This document shows positions 1-6,744 of a stretch of 64,000 nucleotides of DNA, piece after piece (within the stretch, counting starts at the first letter, position 1; each line of letters begins with the position of its first letter). The translations under genes were made by a program, and so were the position numbers. The notes beneath the pieces were generated by a model, which was not told the DNA's origin, ran no database searches, and saw only the letters and a list, made by a program, of their open reading frames with translations. This stretch comes from Polaromonas sp. AET17H-212 (GTDB lineage Bacteria; Pseudomonadota; Gammaproteobacteria; Burkholderiales; Burkholderiaceae_C), in the NCBI RefSeq assembly GCF_002379085.1, contig NZ_NBZW01000007.1, forward strand, positions 62,001 through 126,000, given 5' to 3'.

Positions 1-204
1 GCCACCGTCATCAATCCGGCGATTGGCCTGGGGTCTTTTCTGGCCCAGTATTTCCTGCGGCGCCCGCTGACCGAGGCGGCGACCCAGGAATTCCACATTG
101 ACGGCACCTGGGCCAACCCGAAAATCACCAAGGTGGATCGCAAGGCCGCGGTCGAGGTCAAGCCCGGCGAGAAACCCGCCGAGGACACCGGAGCAAGGAA
201 GTAG
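1..204 (+). CDS. YhdP/AsmA-family protein, C-terminal end (partial)
   Basis: Only the last 67 codons are in the window; the frame is open from base 1 and stops with TAG at 202-204. The tail contains INPAIGLGSFLAQYFLRRPL followed by a short segment ending TWANPKITKV. That is the usual C-terminus of the very large YhdP/TIGR02099 proteins, AsmA-like inner-membrane-anchored proteins thought to help move phospholipid to the outer membrane. The next gene, an amidase, starts 2 nt after the stop, so the two are probably co-transcribed. The family call rests on this tail alone. Confidence 0.75.
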   Translation, partial: ATVINPAIGLGSFLAQYFLRRPLTEAATQEFHIDGTWANPKITKVDRKAAVEVKPGEKPAEDTGARK

Positions 205-206
205 CC

Positions 207-1013
207 ATGCACGTCGCCGCCCTTCAAATGGTTTCGGGGACCAGCGTCCCCGCCAACCTGGCCATGGCCGGGCAGTTGCTGGAGCGTGCGGCCGCGCAGG
301 GCGCCGAGCTGGCCGTGTTGCCCGAGTATTTTTGCGTGATGGGACTGAAGGACACCGACAAGCTCGCTGTGCAGGAGGCCGCCGGCGAGGGCCCGATCCA
401 GGATTTTCTGGCGCGGTCCGCGCGCGAACTCGGGCTCTGGATTGTGGGCGGCACGGTGCCGCTGGGCGCCAGCGACCGCCAGCATGTGCGCAACAGCTCG
501 CTGGTCTATGCGCCCACGGGTCAGTGCGTCGCGCGTTACGACAAAATTCACCTGTTCCGCTTTGACAACGGGCTGGAGCAGTACGACGAGTCGCGTGTGA
601 TTGAACGCGGCGCAGCGCCGGTGACCTTCGAGCTGCCCTCGGTCGACGGCCACCGTTACCGGGTCGGCCTGAGCGTCTGTTACGACCTGCGCTTTCCCGA
701 GCTGTACCGGGCCATGAAGGCGGACCTGCTGCTGGTGCCCAGCGCCTTCACGCAGACCACCGGCCGGGCGCACTGGGAAGTCCTGCTGCGGGCACGGGCG
801 ATTGAAAACCTGGCCTATGTAGTGGCTGCGGCCCAAGGGGGGGACCATGACAACGGACGCAGCACCTGGGGCCAGAGCCTGGTGGTCGATCCCTGGGGAG
901 ACGTGTTGCGTGAGCAGGCCCAGGGTCCCGCCGTGGTCATGGCCGAGGTGAGCGCGGACCGGTTGCGGGCGGTTCGGCTGCAGTTGCCCGCGCTGGACCA
1001 CGGGGTGTTGTGA
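207..1013 (+). CDS. carbon-nitrogen hydrolase (nitrilase superfamily, deaminated-glutathione amidase type)
   Basis: 268-residue cytoplasmic hydrolase of the nitrilase superfamily. The catalytic triad is visible: Glu40 in LPEYF, Lys113 in YDKIHLF and Cys158 in SVCYDLRFPELYR. The wording around Lys and Cys (YDKIHLFRF; CYDLRFPELYR) matches the Nit1/YbeM branch, which hydrolyses deaminated glutathione formed by transaminase side reactions; a broader omega-amidase role cannot be excluded. The order YhdP, this amidase, then other genes is common in Burkholderiales. The stop overlaps the GTG start of the sensor kinase by 4 nt, so translation is probably coupled. Confidence 0.85.
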   Translation: MHVAALQMVSGTSVPANLAMAGQLLERAAAQGAELAVLPEYFCVMGLKDTDKLAVQEAAGEGPIQDFLARSARELGLWIVGGTVPLGASDRQHVRNSSLVYAPTGQCVARYDKIHLFRFDNGLEQYDESRVIERGAAPVTFELPSVDGHRYRVGLSVCYDLRFPELYRAMKADLLLVPSAFTQTTGRAHWEVLLRARAIENLAYVVAAAQGGDHDNGRSTWGQSLVVDPWGDVLREQAQGPAVVMAEVSADRLRAVRLQLPALDHGVL

Positions 1014-3088
1014 GCGCGCCCGACGAAGCGGCCAACCGCGGCGAACCGTCTTCGGACCGGCGGCGCTGGAGCCGGCGCTGGGGTTTGTGGGCGCTGCTGG
1101 TGGCCCTGCTGCTCGGCCTGTTGTCCACCCTGGTCTGGCTTGCCGGGCGTTACGAGTCCAGCCAGGTGCAAAGCCGGCTGGAGCAGGACGCGGTGCAGAC
1201 AACCACCGACATTCGCGCCGCACTGACGCGCAACGTCCAGGGCATCCAGGCCCTGCAGGCCAGCAGCCCGGACCCGACCGCCTGGCGTGTGCCGGCGTCT
1301 GCGCTGCTGCACGAACACCGGGAGATGTTGCGGCTGGAGTGGCGCAATGTGGCGCTGGCCCCGGTCGCCTATGCGGAAACGCCGTACCGGCCTTCGGTGT
1401 TTGAGCGCCTCGGGCGCGCCAGCGCGCAGACCGACGTCAGTTTTGCCTGCGCGGCGGCGCGCCGCTTTAGCGGCCCGGCCTATTCGAGCAGCTACTTCCT
1501 GCCGCAGGCCGACGGGCTCGGGCTGGAGGTGCTGGACATGTGCCTGCCGGTGCTGGCCGGCGGCCAACTGGCGGGTTACCTGCTGGCGACCTATTCGCTG
1601 CAGGAGATCTTGTCCGAGCTGGTGGGCCGGCAACTCGCGCGTGGCCACGGCCTGGCGTTCACCGAGGCCGACGGCACGCGCCTGGCCATGTACGGCAACC
1701 CGGCCCGTGGCAACCGTGTTTATGTCGCGCAGCAGCTGCTCGATTTGCCGGGCAACACCATGGTTCTGCGGCTGGAGCGCCAGCTCGGCACGCCGGCCCT
1801 GTTTCCCAACCTGCTGACCGCGCTGGTGGCGGCCATGTCGCTGGCGCTGGTTGCCGTGCTGGCGCTGCTCGGGCGCGACATGCGCCGGCGCCTGAAGGTC
1901 GAGCACGACCTGGCCGACGCGCTGGCCTTTCGCAAGGCCATGGAGGATTCGCTGGTCACCGGCATGCGCGCCAGGGACCTGCAGGGTCGCGTGACCTATG
2001 TGAATCCGGCCTTTTGCCAGATGGTGGGGCTGGAGGCCGGCGAGTTGCTCAAGCACGGCACGCCGCCGCCTTACTGGCCGCCCGAGCAGGTCGAGGAGTA
2101 CGAGCAGCGGCAGGCGCGGCGCCTGGCCGTCGGTGCGACCCTGCCGCGGGAAGGCTTCGAGTCCGTCTTCATGCGCCGGGATGGTTCGCGTTTTCCGGTG
2201 CTGATCATCGAGGCGCCGCTGATCAACGCCGTGGGCAAGCAAACCGGCTGGATGAGCGCCATCCTCGACGTCAGCGAACAGCGGCGCGTCGAGGAATTGT
2301 CGCGCGCCAGCCAGGACCGGCTGCAGGCCACGGCCAGGCTGGCCACGGTCGGCGAGATGGCTTCACTGCTGAGCCACGAGCTGAACCAGCCGCTGGCGGC
2401 CATTTCCAGCTACGCGACCGGCTCGCTGAATTTGCTGCAAAACGCTGTGGCCGGCGAACCGCAACCGCCCGACCACCAGGACCTGCAGCTGGCGATGCGC
2501 CGCATCGCCGAACAGGCCGAACGCGCCGGCAAGGTCATCAAGAGCGTGCATGACTTTGTGCGTCGCCGGGACCAGGTGCGCGAGCCCGTGGCGCCGCGCG
2601 CCCTGCTGGACGCGGTGCTGCCGCTGGTCAGCCTGCAGGCCCGCAAGCTGGGAGTCCGGGTGCTGATCCAGGTGGACGACAGCTGCGAGCCGGTGCTGTG
2701 CGACCGGACCATGGTCGAGCAGGTGCTGCTCAACCTGGCGCGCAACGGCATGCAGGCCATGCAGTCGCCGGACAAAAGCCGGCGCACCGACAAGCTGCTG
2801 ATCCTGCGCGTGCGGCCGGCCGCCTCCAATGCACACAGCCGCTGGGTGGAGTTTGCCGTGATCGACCATGGGGAAGGCATTTCGGAGGAGGTGGCGCGCC
2901 AGCTGTTCACGCCCTTCTTCACGACCAAGGCCGAAGGCATGGGCCTGGGGCTGAGCCTGTGCCGCACGGTGATCGAGCAGCACGGTGGGTTTCTCGGGTT
3001 TGCGGCGGGCCAGCCTCAGGGTACGATTTTCACCTTTACATTGCCGGCTTCTGTCACCGCCGTCGTGGCGGCCGACCTGTCCGCCTGA
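1010..3088 (+). CDS. PAS-domain membrane sensor histidine kinase
   Basis: 692 residues with a GTG start inside the stop of the amidase gene (GTGA overlap). An N-terminal transmembrane helix (about residues 24-46) is followed by a periplasmic sensing region of about 210 residues and a second helix near 270-290. Next come a cytoplasmic PAS domain (about 310-420), the phospho-acceptor H-box SHELNQPLAAI with His456, and an ATPase domain with N-box LLNLARNGMQAM, DHGEGI and GMGLGLS. The H-box is the HELNQP type of FixL/DctB-like kinases. The FixJ-type regulator begins 26 nt downstream and is the obvious partner. The signal is unknown; the large periplasmic part suggests an extracytoplasmic ligand. 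Confidence 0.9.
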   Translation: MSAPDEAANRGEPSSDRRRWSRRWGLWALLVALLLGLLSTLVWLAGRYESSQVQSRLEQDAVQTTTDIRAALTRNVQGIQALQASSPDPTAWRVPASALLHEHREMLRLEWRNVALAPVAYAETPYRPSVFERLGRASAQTDVSFACAAARRFSGPAYSSSYFLPQADGLGLEVLDMCLPVLAGGQLAGYLLATYSLQEILSELVGRQLARGHGLAFTEADGTRLAMYGNPARGNRVYVAQQLLDLPGNTMVLRLERQLGTPALFPNLLTALVAAMSLALVAVLALLGRDMRRRLKVEHDLADALAFRKAMEDSLVTGMRARDLQGRVTYVNPAFCQMVGLEAGELLKHGTPPPYWPPEQVEEYEQRQARRLAVGATLPREGFESVFMRRDGSRFPVLIIEAPLINAVGKQTGWMSAILDVSEQRRVEELSRASQDRLQATARLATVGEMASLLSHELNQPLAAISSYATGSLNLLQNAVAGEPQPPDHQDLQLAMRRIAEQAERAGKVIKSVHDFVRRRDQVREPVAPRALLDAVLPLVSLQARKLGVRVLIQVDDSCEPVLCDRTMVEQVLLNLARNGMQAMQSPDKSRRTDKLLILRVRPAASNAHSRWVEFAVIDHGEGISEEVARQLFTPFFTTKAEGMGLGLSLCRTVIEQHGGFLGFAAGQPQGTIFTFTLPASVTAVVAADLSA

Positions 3089-3114
3089 AATCCCGCCTGC
3101 GGGAAGGAGTTGCC

Positions 3115-3741
3115 ATGGAACCCATCCAGAATGCCACGGTCTACATCGTGGATGACGATGCCAGCGTGCGCGAGGCGCTGGCCTGGCTGCTGCGTTCGCG
3201 GCGCCTGACCAGCGAAACGTTTGCCAGCGCCGAGGCGTTCGACGAGCGGATCTCGGGGCCGTTCACCGTCAGCTCGCCTTCGTGCGCCCTGCTCGACGTG
3301 CGCATGGGCGGCATGAGCGGGCTGGCCATGTTCGAAAAACTGATCGGGTATGGCCTGCTGCCGACCCTGCCGGTGATTTTTCTGACCGGTCACGCTGACG
3401 TGCCGACCGCGGTCGATGCCGTCAAGCGGGGCGCTTTCGATTTTTGCGAGAAGCCCTTTTCCGACAATGCCCTGGTGGACCGCATCGAGCAGGCGCTGAT
3501 GCAGTCGGCAGCGGCACTGGCCGAGCTCAGCGAGCACACCGGCCTGCGCGCGCGCCTGGAAGGCCTGACCGAGCGGGAGCGCGACGTGATGGCGCTGGTG
3601 GTGGAGGGCCTGCCGAACAAGCTGGTGGCCGACCAGCTCGACATCAGCGTGCGCACGGTGGAAGTGCACCGGGCCCGGGTTTTTGACAAAATGCAGGTAA
3701 AGTCGGCGGTGGAGCTGGCGAATCTGCTCCGTAATTTATAG
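3115..3741 (+). CDS. FixJ/NarL-type response regulator
   Basis: 208-residue two-domain regulator. The receiver domain has the acidic pocket DDD at 13-15, the phospho-acceptor Asp61 in CALLDVRMGG, and the conserved Thr and Lys in FLTGH and CEKPF. The LuxR-type helix-turn-helix follows (LTERERDVMALVVEG, then ISVRTVEVHRARV). A strong ribosome-binding site (GGGAAGGAG, 3101-3109) fixes the ATG at 3115. It follows the PAS kinase directly and should be its output partner. Targets are not evident; the nearby genes show no clear shared operator. Confidence 0.9.
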   Translation: MEPIQNATVYIVDDDASVREALAWLLRSRRLTSETFASAEAFDERISGPFTVSSPSCALLDVRMGGMSGLAMFEKLIGYGLLPTLPVIFLTGHADVPTAVDAVKRGAFDFCEKPFSDNALVDRIEQALMQSAAALAELSEHTGLRARLEGLTERERDVMALVVEGLPNKLVADQLDISVRTVEVHRARVFDKMQVKSAVELANLLRNL

Positions 3742-3743
3742 CG

Positions 3744-3893
3744 TTATGGCGGATCCCCGGGCTTTTCCGGTGGTGCGTCAAGCGGAACATCGCTTTTGAG
3801 TTCGCCCTTGCTGCGGCCGGAGAACATCGTCCACCAGACAATGAAAACCAGAATGAGCAAGGCCCCCAGGGCTTCGAGTAAAAGTAAGGCCAT
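3744..3893 (-). CDS. small single-pass membrane protein, unknown function
   Basis: 49 codons from ATG at 3893 to TAA at 3744. The protein has one hydrophobic helix (MALLLLEALGALLILVFIVW) followed by a short polar, proline-rich tail ending PPEKPGDPP. The composition is typical of a real membrane microprotein rather than a chance reading frame. It stops 2 nt beyond the convergent response-regulator gene. Its start codon overlaps the most likely mltA start on the other strand: both ATGs share the CATG at 3891-3894. A weak GGGA ribosome-binding site lies about 11 nt upstream. Function unknown. Confidence 0.6.
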   Translation of the reverse strand: MALLLLEALGALLILVFIVWWTMFSGRSKGELKSDVPLDAPPEKPGDPP

Positions 3894-5046
3894 GACTGTT
3901 TTTTCCCGGATAACACCGACGTTTGTCATTATCGCCGCCGTGCTGGGCCTGGTGTCCTGCGCGACGGCGCCCGTGCCTGCACCCCTGCCTTCGACGCCCG
4001 CCGCGGCCAGCGTGCCTGCGCGTCCCGGGTCGGGCGCAGAGGCGGGCGCCATGGTGCGCGGCAAGAGCCGCTGGGTGCCGGTGGCCTGGAGCGAACTGCC
4101 GGGGTTTGAAAACGACGCGCTGTTTGAGGCCTGGAACGCCTGGCTCAAAAGCTGTGAGCGGCCCGGGCCGGTGTTTGCCCCCCTGTGTGGCGAAGTGCGG
4201 CGCCTGAGCATTGCGACCGGGGCGGAGCAGCGCGCCTGGATGGTGGGCCGGCTGCAGCCCTACCGCGTCGAAACCCTGCAAGGCACGGCCGAAGGACTGC
4301 TCACCAGTTATTACGAACCCGTGCTGAGGGCCAGCCGTCAACCCGGCGCCGCTTACCCGGTGCCGCTGTACCAGCCGCCGGCCGGTCTGGGCAGTCGCAA
4401 GCCCTGGTACACCCGGCAGGAAATCGAGACGCTGCCCGAGGCGCAGGCCGCGCTCCGCGGGCGGGAGATCGCCTGGCTCGCCGATCCGATTGATGCGATG
4501 TCGCTGCATATCCAGGGCTCGGGCCGGCTGGCCATCACCGACGCCGGTGGCGCGCAGCGCACCGTACGGGTGGCGTTTGCCGGTTCCAACGACCAGCCTT
4601 TTCGCAGCATCACCCAGTGGCTGGTGGAGCAGGGCCAGGGCCGGATGAACGCGCCCTGGACCGAATCCACCAAGGCCTGGGCGGCGCAGAATCCGCAGCG
4701 CGTGTCGCAACTGCTGTGGAGCAACCCGCGTTACATTTTTTTCCGCGAAGAGGCCCTGAGCGAGATGGACGCGGCCTACGGCCCGCGCGGCGCCCAGGGC
4801 GTGCCGCTGACGCCCGGCCGTTCGATCGCCGTGGATCGGGACAGCATTCCCTACGGCACGCCGGTCTGGCTGGCCTCGCGCGGCGCGGCGGCGGACCTGC
4901 AAAAACTCGTGATTGCGCAGGACACGGGCAGCGCCATTGTGGGTGCGGTGCGGGCCGACTATTTTGCCGGAACAGGGCCGCAAGCCGGCGAGCTCGCCAG
5001 CCGGGTGAACCAGCCCCTGCGCCTGTGGGTGTTGTGGCCCAAATGA
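3892..5046 (+). CDS. mltA: membrane-bound lytic murein transglycosylase A
   Basis: 384-residue outer-membrane lipoprotein that cleaves peptidoglycan glycan strands to form 1,6-anhydro products. The ATG at 3892 is chosen because it gives a standard 23-residue lipoprotein signal ending in the lipobox LVSC; an in-frame ATG at 3841 would add a long basic extension. The MltA body (GLLTSYYEPVL; SLHIQGSGRLA) is followed by the 3D domain with catalytic Asp344 in QDTGSAIVGAVRADYF. AAGG at 3885-3888 may be the ribosome-binding site. The next gene, an MliC-like lipoprotein, begins inside its stop codon. Confidence 0.93.
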   Translation: MTVFSRITPTFVIIAAVLGLVSCATAPVPAPLPSTPAAASVPARPGSGAEAGAMVRGKSRWVPVAWSELPGFENDALFEAWNAWLKSCERPGPVFAPLCGEVRRLSIATGAEQRAWMVGRLQPYRVETLQGTAEGLLTSYYEPVLRASRQPGAAYPVPLYQPPAGLGSRKPWYTRQEIETLPEAQAALRGREIAWLADPIDAMSLHIQGSGRLAITDAGGAQRTVRVAFAGSNDQPFRSITQWLVEQGQGRMNAPWTESTKAWAAQNPQRVSQLLWSNPRYIFFREEALSEMDAAYGPRGAQGVPLTPGRSIAVDRDSIPYGTPVWLASRGAAADLQKLVIAQDTGSAIVGAVRADYFAGTGPQAGELASRVNQPLRLWVLWPK

Positions 5047-5396
5047 ACCTGCCATCCACCTTTCTCCCCCGCTGCGGTTTGCTGCTCGCTGCGGCTGCCT
5101 TGCTCTCGGCTTGCGCCGTCAGCGGCACCGGGTCAGCGGCCGCGCGTTACCGCTGTGAACATGACATTGATTTCAGCGTGAGGTTTGTGGATGACAGTGC
5201 GCTGATCGAGAGTTCGCGCGCCTCCGACGTGCTTTTCCGCGATGCAGGCGGGCAAGGCGCCTCGCAGACCGTGTACAGCAACACGCGGATGCGCGCGGAG
5301 TTTGGCCTGGGTTCGGGCGGGCGTGAGGCGGTGCTGCGTTACCCGCTGCTGCCGCTGGTGGCGCGCTGCGTGCGGGATGGAAAAGAAGGCCCTTAA
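5043..5396 (+). CDS. MliC-like lipoprotein (putative lysozyme-inhibitor fold)
   Basis: 117 residues; ATG overlaps the mltA stop (ATGA), so translation is coupled. The first 24 residues form a lipoprotein signal ending LLSAC. The remainder has the layout of MliC/PliC inhibitors of c-type lysozyme: an opening YRCEHDIDFSVRF, a central stretch with SNTRMRAEF, and a closing cysteine (LVARCV) able to pair with the first. The fit is by pattern only; the usual SG(A)RY loop is poorly kept. The 3' end overlaps the convergent neighbour by 4 nt. It may modulate lytic enzymes acting on the cell wall. Confidence 0.55.
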   Translation: MNLPSTFLPRCGLLLAAAALLSACAVSGTGSAAARYRCEHDIDFSVRFVDDSALIESSRASDVLFRDAGGQGASQTVYSNTRMRAEFGLGSGGREAVLRYPLLPLVARCVRDGKEGP

Positions 5397-6085
5397 CGTA
5401 CCGAAATCCGCAGCTGCACCGTCAGCGTCGAGCGGGTTGTCGACTGCGCGTTGTGGAACAAGCCGGCACGGCTGCCGGTGCCGTCTTCCTCCGACTGGGC
5501 CACGGTCACCCACTCGTTGAGCGGTGCAACCAGCGTCGTCACCACGCGGGAATCCGTGGGTGGCGAAGTTGCGCTGCGTGGGCGTTGCACGGCAGCCAGT
5601 TCCAGCTCGGCGCTGTCGCCGCCGCGCCAGAGCGGCCGGGCCGCAAAGCCGCTGCCCGCGGTCACCAGCACCGTGCCGCTGCCGTAACGCACGATGCCGT
5701 TTTGCACAAAGCTGTGCAGCAGCCGCAAAGGCACGCTGGTGCCCAGCAGGATGTTGGCGCTGCGGCCGTTCAGTACCAGCAAGCGCTGGGCCACGTCGTC
5801 CGACCCGGTTCGCTGGCCGCTTTGCGCTTCGAGGTGGACCTGGCCCGCAGACTGGCCAGGCTGCAGCCGCAGCGTGCCGGCGGCGCCCAGCGTGTTCCGG
5901 GACGCGCTGCTGTCGCGCACCTGGCGTACCTCAATTTGCAGATTGCGCATCGGCAAGGGCGCCTGATTTGCTATCAAATCAGGAGCTGTTTGCGCGCGTG
6001 CGATAAGGGCGGGAGCCATAAAAAGCACTGCAAGCAGGGCCGAAGCGGCGTGGGAGCGGCCAATAAGCATGGTGCGGGCTGTCAT
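5393..6085 (-). CDS. secreted protein of unknown function
   Basis: 230 residues with an N-terminal signal peptide (cleavage probably after ALIARA). The mature part has no family I recognise for certain. It is beta-rich, with phrases such as GTSVPLRLLHSFVQNGIVRYG and LVAPLNEWVTVAQSEED that loosely recall the short repeats of secretin-type proteins. The ATG overlaps the Lrp-regulator stop (ATGA), so the two form an operon. Residues 21-39, covering the signal-peptide cleavage region, are encoded by a copy of the 55-nt dispersed repeat. Confidence 0.65.
   Translation of the reverse strand: MTARTMLIGRSHAASALLAVLFMAPALIARAQTAPDLIANQAPLPMRNLQIEVRQVRDSSASRNTLGAAGTLRLQPGQSAGQVHLEAQSGQRTGSDDVAQRLLVLNGRSANILLGTSVPLRLLHSFVQNGIVRYGSGTVLVTAGSGFAARPLWRGGDSAELELAAVQRPRSATSPPTDSRVVTTLVAPLNEWVTVAQSEEDGTGSRAGLFHNAQSTTRSTLTVQLRISVR
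5970..6025 (+). repeat. 55-nt dispersed repeat, copy A (inside a coding sequence)
   Basis: Begins GCTATCAAATCAGGAGCTG and ends at ATAAAAAG. It matches the other copies at the GCTATCAAA start, the AGCTG and GCGC blocks, the AAGGGC block and the AT-rich end. It lies inside the unknown secreted-protein gene and encodes residues 21-39 on the minus strand. Confidence 0.7.
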
Positions 6086-6567
6086 GGGGCTTTGTCTGAC
6101 AAATGGCCCAGAGGCAGCACGCTGCTGGACTTGATTTCGCCCAGCGAGAAGCTGGTGTGCATGTCCTTCACATTGGGCAGGTTCAGCAGGCTTTTCAGGG
6201 CGAAACGCGAAAAACTGTCGAGGTCCCGGGCCACCACCTGCAACTCGAAGGTGCCGGTGCCGCTGATGTAGTGACAGGCGATGATCTCAGGCAATTTGCG
6301 AATGGCTTCCTCCATCGCGCTGGTCGCATCGCCCGTGTTGCGGTCGGCATCGAGGCGCACAAAGGCCAGCACGCCCAGGCCGATCTTGTGGCGGTCGATC
6401 TCCGCGCGGTAACCCTTGATGAAGCCGCCTTCCTCCAAGGCCCTGACGCGCCGCCAGCAGGGTGCGGCGCTCAGGCCGACGCGGGTGCTGAGTTCGGCGT
6501 TGCTCAACCGGCCGTCGGTCTGCAATTCATGCAAGATCGCGAGGTCAAACTTATCAAGTGTTTCCAT
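6082..6567 (-). CDS. Lrp/AsnC-family transcriptional regulator
   Basis: 161 residues. N-terminal helix-turn-helix (LDKFDLAILHELQTDGRLSN, then VGLSAAPCWRRVRALE), followed by the ligand-binding RAM domain with the conserved ISGTGTFELQVVARDLD stretch. The ATG at 6567 (METLDKF) is preferred over upstream alternatives because family members start there. It is divergent from the indolepyruvate ferredoxin oxidoreductase gene; Lrp-type regulators beside this oxidoreductase commonly control it in response to amino acids. A perfect 7-1-7 inverted repeat 15 nt upstream of the start is a likely (auto)operator. Confidence 0.9.
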   Translation of the reverse strand: METLDKFDLAILHELQTDGRLSNAELSTRVGLSAAPCWRRVRALEEGGFIKGYRAEIDRHKIGLGVLAFVRLDADRNTGDATSAMEEAIRKLPEIIACHYISGTGTFELQVVARDLDSFSRFALKSLLNLPNVKDMHTSFSLGEIKSSSVLPLGHLSDKAP

Positions 6568-6581
6568 GGATGGCAATTTTA

Positions 6582-6596
6582 AGCAAGAATCTTGCT
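6582..6596. promoter_or_regulatory. inverted repeat, candidate Lrp-type operator
   Basis: AGCAAGA-A-TCTTGCT, perfect 7-bp arms around one base, in the divergent region between the Lrp regulator and the oxidoreductase gene. The 15-bp dyad size suits Lrp/AsnC proteins. Binding is inferred from position only. Confidence 0.45.
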
Positions 6597-6744
6597 GGAA
6601 GTGCGTGAAACAAGGCATAAAAAGCAAAGACTTATCTGGCCATCGCGCCTACACTTTGTTCATATATAGAGGCATCACCCTATCCGGGTGTAAGCCTTTT
6701 CGCTCTGCCCACAAGGCGGTGTCAGCCCCACGACTGGAGACAAG

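Noticed and set aside
3796-3891. Longer mltA start sites (TTG 3796, ATG 3841)
   Set aside because: They put a long basic extension before the lipoprotein signal and overlap the microprotein gene almost fully; ATG 3892 gives a standard signal.
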